NCBI RefSeq assembly: GCF_023159225.1
Contig: NC_063188.1
Coordinates: 32,113,626 to 32,177,625 of the forward strand
Source of the DNA: Perognathus longimembris pacificus
Taxonomy: Eukaryota > Chordata > Mammalia > Rodentia > Heteromyidae
Length of the DNA: 64,000 nucleotides
Direction of reading: 5' to 3'
The position numbers were made by a program, and so were the translations under genes. The notes below the pieces were generated by a model. That model was not told the DNA's origin. It made no database searches and saw only the letters and a list, made by a program, of their open reading frames with translations. This document shows, one piece after another, positions 1-12,057 of the stretch; position 1 is the stretch's first letter; every line of letters starts with the position of its first letter.

Positions 1-99
1 TTTTCACAACTAAATCCAATGCCCAGTTCCTAGGACCTATCCTACGTATCTTTTCATCCCTGAAACATTGTCACCTGGCATCTGGGATACGACTTTCTT

Positions 100-366
100 T
101 GTTCCTTTGCCACCCTCCCCATCTACTCCTTCTCAGTCTGGTTTCTCTCCATGGCCCTGATTTCTAAACAGTGTGGGGGAAATCAGTTGCAGACTTTAGG
201 GCCTTATTCTATCTACTCTGATACTACAGTTGACTTCCTTCAGTCTCATGGCTTTAGTATGATTGACATGCTACGACTCCAAAATTTACATCTCAGCCTG
301 GACTTCTGTACTAAGTTCCAGGCTCCTATTTCTCATAGCCTACACATACTATCTACTGATACTAAG
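100..366 (+). mobile_element. L2 LINE fragment
   Basis: The stretch from TCTCATGGCTTTAGTATGA through CTCAGCCTGGACTTCTGT follows the L2 ORF region (the part around 'ctgatgactcccaaatttatatctcc'). It is strongly diverged and is probably the upstream part of the L2 that resumes near 890. Confidence 0.55.
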
Positions 367-429
367 TGAACCAAACTTCTGATCTTGGCTCCTGTGGTAG
401 ATCTGATAGTAGAGAATCTCACTGACTAA

Positions 430-620
430 CTCATACCCACTCAGAACCCACAGCCTTAATGTGTTTCCTTCCCTGATTGATTTGTCCATGTGACTTGCTT
501 TGACCAACAAAACGTTATCTAAAACAATTCAAACCAAGCTCAGACACTGGGTAAGGACCACCTTCTGCATACTCCTTACACAGGAGAGAAAGACAGAGAG
601 AGACAAAGAGAGACAGAGAC
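430..620 (+). mobile_element. Possible MLT1-like LTR fragment
   Basis: TGTCCATGTGACTTGCTTTGACCAACAAAACG resembles the conserved 'tgtgacttgctttggccaatg' core of MLT1 LTRs. It separates two L2 pieces. The (AGAG) purine stretch at 585-625 is low complexity. Confidence 0.35.
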
Positions 621-889
621 AGAGAGTGCACAAGCACTCTGGCATTACTCCAATAAGGTTTTTATATCCCATTGCTAGGCCATTCTCCCGTGACCTATCT
701 AATCCATTTCCAAGTAATATCATACACTGGGTAATAGGGCTTCAACATAGGAATCTTGGATGGACACAAACATTCAATGTATAGCAAAGAATGGCCTAGT
801 CATACAACAGAGAACTAATGTCACTCTGCTAAGTCCGTATGCTGTCAGAATGGCTGTATGCAACAATAGATCATTGAAATAGCACCCTC

Positions 890-1715
890 TTCTCACAGCA
901 CAAAAAGCAATCAATTGTCACAAAAGCCCTTCTTCATCTTTCTTCTCTCAATAAACGGCCATGCAATGCCTAAACACTGCCTCTACTATCAGCAACCTAG
1001 GCCAAGCCAACATCATCCACCTCCTGGATTTTTAGGGAAAGAACTTTCATGTCTCCCTACTTCTATCCTTGCTCCTACAGTATAATGTTAACATTGCAGC
1101 CAAGGAAACCCTAAAAACTAAAAGCACAGCACGCATTTCAGTCTTCTGCTCAAAACACTCCAGTTTCTTCCCATCACTCAACAAGAACATGAAAAATCCC
1201 TACAAGGGTCTACTAGGTCCTCCTAGGATTTTTCTCAGCCCTCTATCACCTCACTTGTTTCTGGTCCTACTACTTTCACCTTTCATGTGCTTCTGGTTAC
1301 ATTGGCTTACTTGCAGTTCCTGGAACAGTCTAGTAGAACACTTCTACCTAGAGCCATTCCACTTATTTCCTCTTCTTAGCCTATCCTTCCCCCTGAGAGC
1401 AAGTGGCAAGCCTTTGCTCATATGCCACATTTGGAATAAAAACTTCCCTGTAAATGAAGTGACCTCACTCAAAATTGACTTTTGTATCCAATTGGCAACT
1501 CTCTGCCCGTTACTCTGCTTTCTCCCTTCTTCCTGTGTTTGGATTATTGGACTTACTACACTACTTCATCACCTCTTTGCTCTCGCTCTCCTCCAAGTGA
1601 ATGTCAGTTCTTTGAGAGCCTGCATAGCTGTTTGCTTCTGGCTTTTTATCCCTGGAAGCTGTAACACTGACTGACACAAAACAGGGACTTGGTTAAATAC
1701 TCACTGAACAAACAA
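890..1715 (+). mobile_element. L2 LINE 3' portion
   Basis: The order of landmarks follows L2: a 'ccaagccaacatcatccacctcctgga' segment, then 'ctgctcaaaacactcc', 'catgtgcttctggttacattgg', 'gcaagcctttgctcatatgcc' and a tail ending 'gggacttggttaaatactcactgaa'. The long frames across it are relics of L2, not a host gene. Confidence 0.75.
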
Positions 1716-1886
1716 CATGAACAGGCCAGCATGCTCAGGAGCTTCATACCATTCAGAATTGCTGGATTCCCATATGGGAGAGAGGGCAGGGAGTGGGTAA
1801 GGGCCAGTTCCAGAAGAATTCTAGTTATTCCACTAGGCATCTTGGACATCTCAATTTGCCTTGGGATCTTCTTAAAATGCAGGTTT

Positions 1887-2115
1887 GAGCCAGGTGTTGG
1901 TGGTTCACAGCTGTAATTCTAGCTACTCAGGAGGTTGAGATCTGAGGCGCTCACAGTTTGAAGTCAGTCTGGATATGAGAAAGCCTTATCTCCAATTAAC
2001 CATGAAAATGCCAGAAGTGGAACTGTGACTCAAGTGGTTAGAGCACTAGGCTTGAGCAAAAAATCTCAGGGGCAGCACCCAGGCCCTAAGTTCATGCCCT
2101 ATTACCAGAAAAATA
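1887..2115 (+). mobile_element. B1-like/Geo composite SINE
   Basis: The 7SL-type left half (GAGCCAGGTGTTGGTGG…TACTCAGGAGG) is followed by CTCCAATTAACCA and the Geo right half (AGAAGTGGAACTGTGACTCAAGTGG). Confidence 0.85.
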
Positions 2116-2447
2116 TTTTAAGTGTGGGCTTGGATGCAGAAGGTCTGGACAGTGCTCTCCCCCTGGACAGGCGTCTCCCCCATAGCTCTCACAGGATACA
2201 GTGAACAGCACAGACCAGAGTTCACCATATGGCTGCACACTGAAAGACAACAGGCAGGAAAGCAGTGAACCGCTGCAGATAATGAGCGGGTGGTGATGAC
2301 ACTCAAAAGAATGGAGAACACTGGAGACGGTTCAGGTTTGGAGATGAGTGGGGTGGGGGGGATGCCCGGTTTAGCTCCTGATAATGAAGCTATTCTATCT
2401 TTAGGACTCTCGAAATGAGACATCTCCATTTCTAGCTTTTGTTAGGG

Positions 2448-2885
2448 TTTCAATAGGAACTGTCCCTCACAATGGCTTGATCCCAGCTAAAGGATTCAGT
2501 CACTGAAAGGTGATTGGAACATGAAGGCTCTGACATAACCAATGAATTACTCCACTGAGTTCACAATCTGATAGCATGATAGAAAGGAGGGAACTAGTTA
2601 GAAGAGATAGGTCACTAGAAGTAGACCCTCGAAAGATATACCTTGTCCCCAGCCCCTTCTTCTATCAGTCCCACTGCTCCTTGGCCACCATGAGGTCAGC
2701 AGCTTTGCTCCACCCTGTCCCACTGCCATGTGCTCTGCCTCACCAGGGACCAGAAACTATGGACCCACCTTGACTTTGGAATGAAACCTCTGAAACCAGA
2801 AGGCAAAATCGATTTCCTCCTTTTCAGCTTTCTCGAGTACTTATCACAACAGCAAAACTTGTCTATCTCAGTTTTAGTTGCCTAA
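2448..2885 (+). mobile_element. Old LTR relic, MaLR-like
   Basis: Contains 'aggtgattggaacatgaaggctctgac', 'ccaccatgaggtcagcagctttgctcc' and 'gaatgaaacctctgaaacc' in the order of an ancient mammalian LTR family. A second copy of the same family is at 35655-36010. Subfamily not determined. Confidence 0.5.
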
Positions 2886-2889
2886 ATGA

Positions 2890-3620
2890 TATCACTGTGT
2901 GGCACAACCCCAAGTTGCTCACAGCTATTGGACTCCCTGTTCTTGGTTACTAAGTGCATATTCATGTTAACTTTCTTTTCATCTAGGCATTGGACCAAAC
3001 AACTCCCAGACTATCTTCTGCCTACCAGATAAAGAAGGTTGGATGTTTGCTCCACCTACTCAACCTCCTATTCTAATGGGCTGGGCAAGTCCACCCAGGC
3101 CATGTTTCACCACTAAAACACCTAGTGAGGGCACTAGCTACTCAGCTTCTGACTAAGACATCTTAAAGGCATATCTTCAATCCATGAGCATCACACAGTT
3201 AGCCTTCTGCCACATAAGGTAGGGTCCTGGGATGGCAAAAAAAAAAATCCAACAAGTGGGCCTGGCATAGCAAAAGTACTGAGGCCCAAATACCTAGCTT
3301 TAAGCTTCTGCTGTTCCTGAGCTGCTAGGTGACTTCTGTATAAATCAAATCCTCTCTATGCATCAGTGGCCCTCTGGTAGGAAAAGGCCCGGTCCTCCCG
3401 ATCATACAGCAGCACTGTAAGGACACAAAAGCTAACAGAGCATGAAGATACCCTGGAGAGAAGTACTATTTAAATGTAACACACCATTGTACCACAGCTT
3501 GTGATATACTTAGTATGAGTGGAGTCCCTAGTGAGCTTTAAGCAAAGGGAAGCCTGGATCATTTGAGGCAATGAGGCTTAAACTTCAGTCTATACCACAG
3601 TCTCTGAGGATGGAGCCTCT
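2890..3620. other. Unique TMEM164 intron sequence
   Basis: No gene, RNA gene or recognisable repeat seen. Confidence 0.5.
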
Positions 3621-3818
3621 TAAAACATGAACATGTACCAGAAGCTGCCAAGGAGCTTGTTAAACATAGTTCAGCAGACCCCACCCCAGAGGGTCTGACT
3701 GAGTCAGCCTGGGGAGGGGACCTCAAATTTAGTATCTGAGAATCAGCATTAACTACAAGTTCCCCAGCTAAATGGAGGCTGCTGGTTCAGTGAACACACT
3801 TTTGAGAATCACTGACTG
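3621..3818 (+). mobile_element. MER5A-like hAT DNA transposon
   Basis: Landmarks of MER5A appear in order: 'ggagcttgttaaacatag', 'gaccccaccccagagggtctgactgagt', 'gagaatcagcatt', 'acaagttcccc' and 'acacttttgagaatcactga'. It is non-autonomous and ancient. Confidence 0.8.
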
Positions 3819-3837
3819 CCCTTGGGAAATAGTGGAG

Positions 3838-3985
3838 AATGCAGGTTCCTGGGCTCTGCCCTTTAATACTAGGATCCTACAAATAGGCGTGGATTCTGGA
3901 ATCCCTGAGCCACAAACACCCCATGATGATCCTGATACTGGGGTCTCCTGACAACATAGGAGACACTGTGATTTGCAGGAGAGTA
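3838..3985 (+). mobile_element. Second, degenerate MER5-like fragment
   Basis: Immediately after the clear MER5A copy, 'caggttcctgggctctgcc' and 'tgatgatcctgatactggggtc…gagacactgtg' repeat the same landmark order in weaker form, suggesting two tandem MER5 pieces. Confidence 0.4.
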
Positions 3986-4061
3986 TTGCTGAGCCCCAAT
4001 GATGTCCTTGTCAGCAGGCAGTCTAAGACTTCCATATGGCTCAGCCCTTGGCCAGTTTGGT

Positions 4062-4276
4062 TTGGTTTTTTTTTTGTCAGTCCCATGGCTTGAACTTTCT
4101 GCTCAGGGGCAGTGCTCTATTGCTTTGAGCCACACCTCCACTTCCGGTTTTTGGTGGTTAATTGGAGTTAAGAGTCTTATGGACTTACCTGACTGGGCTG
4201 CCTTTGAACTGCAATCCTCAGATTTCAGCCTCCTAAGTAGCTAGGATTTCAGGTGTGAGCCACCAGCACCCAGCCC
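4062..4276 (-). mobile_element. B1-like/Geo composite SINE
   Basis: Antisense copy: poly(T), Geo half with GAGCCACACCTCCACTTCCGG, TTAATTGGAG linker, then the antisense B1-like half ending GGTGTGAGCCACCAGCACCCAG. Confidence 0.85.
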
Positions 4277-4279
4277 TTC

Positions 4280-6210
4280 CCCAAGTTTTTAAAGGTCTCT
4301 AGCTCATATCTTACCCACTCACCTCTCAGGAGCCTTCAGGCTTTACCTGAGTTTCTTCACCTGCCCCTGTTTTCACCTGAGCAGAACAGGGAAGGCCATG
4401 TGGGTAGAGAACTTTCGTAGCACCCTAACACTAGACAGAAGGGGAATGGGATCTCCTGGGTGGAGGAGAAGTAGGATGGCAAACCTAGATTCTGAGGTCA
4501 TTATGACCTCAGGGGTCAGTTCTGAAGCTGTCACGGGCCAAAGTGCTTTGGCTCTAACTGCTCCTGGAAATAAACAGCACAGGGGGCTCCATCCCAATTC
4601 TTCTCCTGGAGAGAAGCTGAAAGCTCACTCAAGAGAAAAGTAATCTGTCCATATCAAACCACAGTGGGGTTTTCAAACCCCAGTCTCCTGAAGTGACCCC
4701 CAAGGACAGCTGAATTGCTTGTATTTCAAAACAACCTTCCTTGGTGTCTAGGTTACAGAGAGTTGGTAACTAATTCTGAAACAAGAGCACCCTCTAGTGA
4801 AAGTAAGAGCGCTTTCCCAGCAACTTCCAGTCAGAGACTGGATGGATGGAAGGACTCATTCTCAGAATAAAGGCCTCTTACTGTATACACAAATGTCTCA
4901 AACACATAAAATGAAAGGCAAGGCATTACAAAGGAAACAAAGTTAAAGCACTTATGAAAGTACCTAAAACTTTTTGTATCAATGTTTCTTTATAATTGTG
5001 TCTCATGAGATCTGCCAGTGAATCCTGCCACTACTAATTTCAGAGCACTGATGAACCTAAGTAGTATTAAGGGGCCAGGAAGTGGCCTGTGGTTGCTAGT
5101 TATGACCAAGTCACAGATAGGGCTAATGGAGCTGTTACCACAGCCTGCATTCATGTGTTAATTTCTTTTGGGTGTTACTAAAAATAAGAAGGTGGTTTCC
5201 CCCTGCCTAAGTAAAAACAACCAAGCAGCATTATAAGAACAGAGTGCTCAAGTTAGGTCACCATTCTTCAGGTACCCTCTCTTCCCATCCTGCTAAAACC
5301 TGAAAAACCAGTGTCGGCATCAAGAAACTCTTCCAACACCTTTCCCACCCTCGTGGGACCTGTTACCTCCCTAGAAAACCATACTGCTCTGCACAGAGGC
5401 TGATTTTTCTCATCCTTCTATATTCACTGTGATCATTCAGGGAAATGGGAACAAGAAGATGCTTCTAGTCATCCATTATTGCTTCTAGATTTTGACATTT
5501 CCCCCTTTCTCCTTTCAAGATTTGCATCTCCACTTTGTCAGTGTTCATGTCTCTGTCATCCAGGTGACCATCAGATTCATCTAAGACTGTGTCACTTGAA
5601 TTCCAGTCTTCCTTTCTACATTGAATCTGCCTTTTCCCACCAGCAGGATGGAGACATTTCCTCACACTTGCGGGTTCCCCTTCCAACGTGCTGACCTCAT
5701 AGTCCCTTGAACTTCTTCTACTCCATGGGTCAGCTCCACCTCACTATGCACAATGGGCCATCTGTCATCACTCTAAGTAGCCCCACCTCAGCTGATCATC
5801 TGACCACAGCTTCCACAGGTCCAGCTTTCAAATCCTCATTCCAACAGTGGGCATGCTCCTAGACCTCCTCATGTCTCTGACCCCCACCTGATCTCTTTGT
5901 TCCTCTGCCTTTTTCCAGCCTTCTGTCTTTCCACACAAGCTAGGACCGCTTGATCTTGAATTCTAGCACAAAGCCCCCTCAAATCCTTGATGGGCAGAGG
6001 GACTTTTCCCCATCTCTTCACACTTGTACCTATTCCCTCACTAGCTCAGGTGGCTTGCTGAAGGTGGGAACTTAGGACACTGCTGAAACCCTATTTTATC
6101 TGATTAGTAGGCAGGGTCTTGGTATTTTGGCAAGCAGAAGCTGTAGGAATAAACTCCTTACACAGCGCCCCCATGTGTCAGGATGTGTGTATCATCTCAC
6201 TGAAATGTAA
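4280..6210. other. TMEM164 intron, no recognised feature
   Basis: Frames of 73-81 residues (4398-4643, 5465-5686) have no start context, domain or splice support. The CT-rich stretch 5690-6060 may be a very old repeat. Confidence 0.4.
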
Positions 6211-6214
6211 TTGC

Positions 6215-6365
6215 AAATTTAGGAGGAAGTGCTGCTTATTCTTATTTTACAGATGAAGAAGAAACTGAAACAGAGAAGCTAAGGAACTTAGCTAAAGCTA
6301 CACAGCTAGTAAGGAATAAAACAGAACTTGAAAGCATGGAGTCTAGCTTCATAGGCTGCAGTATC
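6215..6365 (+). mobile_element. MIR SINE
   Basis: Core 'tattttacagatgaagaagaaactgaaacagagaagctaag…ctacacagctagtaagg' matches the MIR core and 3' region. Confidence 0.85.
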
Positions 6366-6882
6366 ACTTTTTATTATGTATATCAGTGCAGCCTGGGTCC
6401 TTGGGCAGTCAAGCCTACTTCGCTTTCTCTCTGGCCACTCAACAACTTGGACAGGATGGGGAGCAGGTATGGCCTGCTTTATCACAGACCACTTTAGATT
6501 CTCTGAGAACAGAAAAGAAGACTCATTTAGATGTTCACCCCAACGCTGAAACCTATATCCCTGGGACCTCTCAGCTGATAGTCAAGTACCTCTATTCCAG
6601 TCACCTCATAATTCCTTGGACAATCTGCCCTTAGTCAGACATGAAAGCAGGAAAGTGGTGGCACAATTAGAAAACTGTCACAAACCTCAAACAGCCTCAA
6701 TTTGTAGATCTTCAAACATCATAGGTTATCCTTAACAAAACCCTAACACTGAATGCTGTCTCCAAGCCACATTCTCTGTTCCTGCAATACGGCTGCTCTA
6801 CCAGAGATGTGCATTCATTCCCTATTTACAATGGCCTACCATGCTAGTCACCACCTTTGAAGTCAGTGACCATATGACTATT

Positions 6883-7016
6883 TCCTTCTCCCCTTCCTTT
6901 CCCTTTCCTTCTCTTCTCCTCTTTCTCTCCCCCCGTCTCTCCCTCCCCTTCCAATTCTTTCTTTCTTTCCTCCCTCCCTCCTTTCCATCTTTCCACTCCC
7001 TACTCCCTCTGTCTAG
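6883..7016 (+). repeat. CT-rich polypyrimidine tract
   Basis: About 130 bases are almost all C and T (CCTT, CTCT and CCTCCC motifs). It is a low-complexity homopyrimidine strand and could form triplex DNA (inference). Confidence 0.8.
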
Positions 7017-7024
7017 TTTTTCCT

Positions 7025-7105
7025 TTAATTCTAGGATCTATTTAGTCCAGCCTCAATCTCAAAAGTTGGGATTACAGGCATACACCACCACTCCCAGCTC
7101 AAAAC
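7025..7105 (-). mobile_element. B1-like SINE fragment
   Basis: Antisense 7SL-type half: 'tccagcctcaatctc…gggattacaggcatacaccaccactcccagctc'. Confidence 0.65.
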
Positions 7106-7489
7106 ACAGAAGATTTCCATCATCATAGAGAATTCTACTGCACAATGCAGAATCTATACTCAACTCCTCCCATTTCCACATGACTTTTTCCTTCTGTCAT
7201 CCTTTCATTCGCAATATCTGTCGCCACTTTGTGATATACTCACTTGCTTTCTCCCTAACTCCTTAAAAGTTCCCTCTCTTTATGGGCCTGCATCTTTCCT
7301 GGGACGGAAAGAGGATATATGGGAGAGGGGAGGGGAGGAAAGGAGAAAACTTCTACCTTTGGCCCACAATGCCTCCTAACCTGGGGACATCATCCTTAGC
7401 ACCTGTTATGTCTTTCCTGATGCCTGCTTTAACTGCTTTCCTCAGACCCCATGTAGTTAGGTCACTACTATTAGGGTGAAAATTTCTGT

Positions 7490-7755
7490 TGGCTTCACTT
7501 CCAGGACACCGGCTCCTTCTATTTATTTCTGTAATCTCATATCCTCCTCCTTTGCAAACTGTTTTCTCCAAGTCCTATTTCTCTCCCACTCATTTCAAAC
7601 CATTTATCCACCAAAGATATATCAATGATACTGAGGTTTGCTTCTAAATCAAGACCCCATGAGCAGCTCCCAAATATTCTATCCTGCTGTCTTCTGGACA
7701 TCTTAACCTGTATAAGCAAGACATACCTCAAAGTCAAGTAAAATAATGTCCCTAC
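7490..7755 (+). mobile_element. L2 LINE fragment
   Basis: 'gcagctcccaaatattctatcctgctgtcttctggacatctta…acctcaaagtcaag' follows the L2 ORF landmark 'ctactcgacatctccacttgg…catctcaaactt'. The stretch 7130-7270 may belong to the same element. A G-run follows at 7760-7772. Confidence 0.55.
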
Positions 7756-7772
7756 TACTGGGGGGGGGGGGG

Positions 7773-8527
7773 AGTTGGCCGAGGCCATGGTCTTGGCCTA
7801 CACAACGTTCAGAACTGTGAATAATACATAGATTGTTATTAGGTGTCTAATTTATTACCCAGAATAGATGAAGAAGCTTCCTCAAACAGGCTCCTTTTTG
7901 TGGGCCTTTCTTTCTATTAGTGACACCATCTCACCCTGTCATCCAGGACAACAGACTTCACTTCATCCTTATACACCACCTCATTATAATAGTAATTATT
8001 AATTGAACCAACATTTATTATTAATTCAGTTAATTCAAATAAGATATAAACATCCCCTTTTAATTGTGTTAGCTTCTGCTCCTGACAAGACTAAAAAGAT
8101 GCAACTACTGCCACCTAGTGGGCAAATACAGACAATGCGTTCTGGCAGTTGTTACACTCGAAGCACTTAAGTACAAGGAAAAAGACACACAATGGAGAAG
8201 GATTCAGGCTGCCCACGAGAGTTGAACGCTTCCAGAGAGTAGGTAACAGCTTTGGGCTAACTAGTCAAGGAGATGCAGAATTATCTTGATTCCAGGGAGG
8301 GAAGTTACTGTGACCCTGAGAGGTCAAGCCAGAAAATGTGTGCAAGAATGTGTTCATTCAGAAGGTAAAGTAGTGGAGCTGGAGTACAAGTGATGGAAAA
8401 CCAGGTCAGAGTGATACACAAAGGTCACATTGTAAGTCATCTTGAATTGCATATAAAGGAGCTTGGTTATCCTCCTGGATGGGATTTTTAAGGAGTGGAG
8501 AAAAATCCAGTGGGATTATTTCATTAT
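7773..8527. other. Unique TMEM164 intron sequence
   Basis: AT-rich at 7985-8060; nothing else recognised. Confidence 0.45.
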
Positions 8528-8612
8528 TTCCTTCCTTCCTTCCTTCCTTCCTTCCTTCCTTCCTTCCTTCCTTCCTTCCTTCCTTCCTTCCTTCTTTCCT
8601 TCTTTTTTTTAG
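8528..8612 (+). repeat. (CCTT)n microsatellite
   Basis: About 18 near-perfect CCTT units followed by a T-run. Likely length-variable. The Lys/Glu/Gly/Arg repeat ORF across it is an artefact. Confidence 0.95.
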
Positions 8613-9206
8613 AAAAGTGGTTCTACAGACCTCTGTGGTAGGAAATGACTGAGACAAGCACAGGTGCAAGGAAGGGTTAAATCTGTTAGCAGTTTTGACA
8701 GTTTGACTCAGAGTCAGTGGTCAATAGAGGGGATGAAGCAAAGAAAGGAATCTCAAAAGCTGCTTAGGCTTATAATATTGGTTCTACATGGAGAGGGAAG
8801 CCACCAAACAAGACAGGAAATGGGGAGAAAGGAAGGACAAGATGGAAGAGGTAAACACATTATTTTGAAATACCTGTGGGGCTTATCTCGCCTGCATTAG
8901 CTCTACCCATGCACCACACCACCTTCTATGTGTCAGGCAGAGAAAAGGAACCCAAGGAGAAAGTTCTAGAGGAGATCTTTAAAAAAAGCAGTAGTATCCT
9001 AAAGGCTGAAGGAGAAAGGGCCATCTGAAAGGAAGGAGGTCAGGCTACAAAACCAAATGAACAAGCATGCACTCAGCACAATCAAGTGCTGTGGTTTTAG
9101 AACTGAGCAAAGTGTGATCCCAACGTCAGCAGCCTACAGTCTAGTTGGAAGAGACACCTTTCATTAATGAGAGCCAACAGGAGAGTGGTTAATAGTAACA
9201 ATAGGA
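8613..9206. other. Unique TMEM164 intron sequence
   Basis: Purine-rich; the 78-residue frame at 8664 has no supporting features. Confidence 0.4.
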
Positions 9207-9440
9207 CCAGGTGCTAGTGGCTCATATCTATAACCCTACTGTACTCAGGAGGCTGAGATTTGAAAGAGCATGGTTTAAAACTAGGCTGGGCGGAGAAGTC
9301 TGCTAGTCTCCATCCCCCATTAACCAGAAGAAAATGCTGGAGTCAAAGTGTGAATCAGAGCTAGAACACCAGCCACAAGCAAGAAAGCAGACAGAGAGTG
9401 TGAAGCCTTGGGTCTAAGCCCCAATACCAGCCAAAAATAA
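9207..9440 (+). mobile_element. B1-like/Geo composite SINE, diverged
   Basis: 'ccaggtgctagtggctcat' and 'actcaggaggctgagatttg' mark the left half; 'attaaccag' and 'tctaagccccaataccagcc' mark the degraded Geo half. Confidence 0.75.
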
Positions 9441-9524
9441 TATTAGTAATAATAACAATAAGGAAACCAGAATATAAGTGCCAGGCCTCGGTCTATAATG
9501 TCATATTAGCCCCTTGAATATGCA

Positions 9525-9650
9525 CCATGCTTCACTTTTACATTTGAGACCATAGATGCACAGGTTGGACACTCAATAAGTGCAATGCCTAGTTGGCAAT
9601 TGACAGAACCAAGTGTGAACCCGGTCTGTCTGAATCCAGCAATTCTATGG
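9525..9650 (+). mobile_element. MIR SINE, diverged
   Basis: 'cttttacatttgagaccatagatgcacagg…acagaaccaagtgtgaacccggtctgtctg' follows the MIR core. Confidence 0.65.
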
Positions 9651-9654
9651 CATG

Positions 9655-10712
9655 TGAACCCTGAATGCCTCATTTCAAATACCATGATCAATTCCTGAGC
9701 AAGTACTCCTGACCTTTAGGGTACTGAAGACCCCTTGGGTAGTTTGAAATAGAGAGACCCACTTTCAACATAGAATCTTTACATATATAAAATAAAATAT
9801 ATAGGATAACAAAAGAAAAACAATTGTGTCAAAATGTAACCACGAAAATATTTCTTTTAAAAATCTGTTTTTAAATGTGGAAGCAATGCTAGAGGTAAGT
9901 GTATTTTGGAGATCTCTGCATGGTAGTTATGTAAGAAGAAATTATCTGTGATTTCCATTAACAACAATGTGCCAAGTGTTGTCAGCATTTGTAGTGAACG
10001 GAATCCTGTGTTTCAGTTGAAGTAGATTAATGATGCAGATGCAGATGTGATTTCTGTTTACTCTTTCAAAGTCAAGGACCCCAGTCAATGTATTCCCATC
10101 AGTCTACTGGATATGTAGGGATTGAATGAGATGAAGATTTTGCATGCAAAATATCTACACAGTACCTAGGACATGTAACATGGACAGTAACAGCTGGCTT
10201 AGAAAATGCTGAGTTGCATTCGTGCAATGAGTGATATGTGAATCCATCTTGGAGCCAAAAGTCTTTCCCTCGTTCATTCACCCCTACAAGACATGCCAAG
10301 AACGGGAGATAAACTGATGTCCTCAGACTTGAGTGCAGAGAAATCTGATCTCTCTGAGAGAAGGATAACAAGGGTAAACAAGGCAGCTGGAGGGGAGAGG
10401 CCTTCCTAGAGAAGAAGCCTGTTGAGATATTCTTGGAGAAATGACTATTTGCTAGGCCCTGTCTGGAGGACATTCCTGGGAGAAGTCATAGTCAAGGGCC
10501 CAGGGGCATGAAAATCACCTTGAAAGCTCAGGAAACCTAAGGACCAGAGTATCTACTGAGTGCAAATAGCAAGGAAGCCACAGCAAAAAAGAGGTTGCAG
10601 AAGGACAGAGGCCTGGCCACACAGGATCTTTTTGTTCACTGAAGACAAGAAAGAGCTACTAAAACTTCCCAACCAAAAAGTACTATCATCCTATAGAAAT
10701 AACTTTTGGAAG
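9655..10712. other. Unique TMEM164 intron sequence
   Basis: No repeat recognised. The 124-residue minus-strand frame at 10099-10473 shows no domain, signal peptide or splice context. Confidence 0.4.
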
Positions 10713-10805
10713 GGCTAGGGGATAGCTCAGAGGTAGATAGAGCATTGCTTAGCATGTGAGAAGCCTTGGGTTCCATTCCTATCATTTCACACACAAAAAA
10801 ATTTA
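10713..10805 (+). mobile_element. ID-type SINE monomer
   Basis: A tRNA-derived monomer with box A (GGATAGCTCAGAGGTAGATAG) and box B (GGTTCCATTCC), ending in an A-rich tail. It lacks the Geo half. It is a SINE, not a tRNA gene. Confidence 0.75.
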
Positions 10806-11039
10806 AGAAAATAGCTTTGGGAGCTACCAGGAACTAGGAGACCTGATCGTTAAGGCAAGTGAAGGATGCAGGCTAGAGGCAGAGAGACCACAGAGAACTA
10901 ATTGTCATCATGGAAACAAGGGATGACAAGGAAGGCTTGATGTCAGGTAGTATACCTACAAAGTGTAGGAAATGCTATAATTGATATAATAATACAAATC
11001 TCTTAGTGTATTTTATTTTATTTTTTAATTTGTTTTGTT

Positions 11040-11237
11040 TTTGTTGCCAGTCCTGGGGCGTGGACTCAGGGCCTGAGCACTGTCCCTGGCTTCTTTTTGC
11101 TCAAGGCTAGCACTCTGCCACTTGAGCCACAGCGCCACTTCCGGCCACTATCTATATATGTGGTGCTGAGGAATCAAACCCAGGGCTTCATGTAAACAAG
11201 GAGAGCACTTTACCATTAGGCCATATTCCCAGCTATT
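11040..11237 (-). mobile_element. IDL-Geo dimeric SINE
   Basis: Antisense full-length copy: T-rich tail, Geo half (GCCAGTCCTGGGG…CCACAGCGCCACTTCCGG), then IDL half (GGTGCTGAGGAATCAAACC…CATATTCCCAGC). Confidence 0.93.
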
Positions 11238-11287
11238 TTATTTTGCATTTGTATTACTTCAGGGGAAGCTGAATGTCACTTTTTTGT

Positions 11288-11515
11288 GTGCCGAACCTGG
11301 AGCTTGAACTCAGGGTCTGGGCACTCTCTGAGCTTTTCTGCTCAAGGCTAGTATTCTACCACTTTAGCCACAGTTCCACATATGGCTTTTGGGGTTCTTA
11401 ATTGGAGATAAAAGTCTCATAGATTTTTCTTGCCCAGGCTAGCTTCAAACCACAACCCTCAGATCTCAGTGTCCTGAGTAGCTAGGATTATAGGCATGAG
11501 CCATCGCCACTCAGC
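11288..11515 (-). mobile_element. B1-like/Geo composite SINE
   Basis: Antisense Geo half ('ctcaaggctagtattctacc…'), linker 'taattggagataaaagtc', then antisense B1-like half ending 'aggcatgagccatcgccactcagc'. Confidence 0.85.
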
Positions 11516-11552
11516 GAAATATCATTATACATATTTAATTTACTTTTGTGAG

Positions 11553-11628
11553 TGTGGTGCTGAGAACGAAACACAGGGTCTCCTGTATGCTAAATACATT
11601 CTACTACTGTGCTCCAACCCCAGTCCTT
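11553..11628 (-). mobile_element. ID-type SINE monomer
   Basis: Antisense monomer: 'gtggtgctgagaacgaaacacaggg…ctactactgtgctccaaccccag'. Confidence 0.65.
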
Positions 11629-11729
11629 CTTTTTATTTCTAAAATTGCCATTTGCTTTCCTCTTCCTCAAACTATCTATTCCTCCCATGTGCTTATTATT
11701 TTATTGTATAGGTCATTTCAAAAGATTTG

Positions 11730-12057
11730 AGCCAGGCACCAGTGGCTCACCACTGTAATCCTACTCACACCTGTAATCCTAGCTACTCAGCAGGCTGAGA
11801 TGTGAGGATTGCAGTTCAAAGCCAGCCTGGGCAGCAAACTCCATGGGACTCTTATCTGCAATAAACCACTCAAAAAGGCCAGAAGTGGCACTATGGCTCA
11901 AGTGGTAGAGCATTCTCTGTAACTAGCTACTAAATTAACTCCTTAGGATTAAGATTCAGAGCCAGCCTGTGACAAATCCAAAAGACTCTCATCTCCAATT
12001 AACCAACAAAAAGTTAGAAATGGAGGTATGATTCAAGCGTTAAGAATGCCAGCTGTG
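11730..12057 (+). mobile_element. B1-like/Geo SINEs, split by a later insertion
   Basis: A B1-like/Geo copy starts at 11730. A second partial copy, with the linker 'ctccaattaaccaac', runs to 12057, where an IDL-Geo inserted. Its last piece ('aagttcaagccccagtacc') resumes after 12452. Confidence 0.75.

Noticed and set aside
1069..1674. 201-residue plus-strand frame
   Set aside because: It lies inside an L2 element and has no domain or splice context.
8406..8669. Lys-Glu-Gly-Arg repeat protein
   Set aside because: Translation of the (CCTT)n microsatellite.
10099..10473. 124-residue minus-strand frame
   Set aside because: No domain, signal peptide, splice sites or promoter; consistent with a chance frame.
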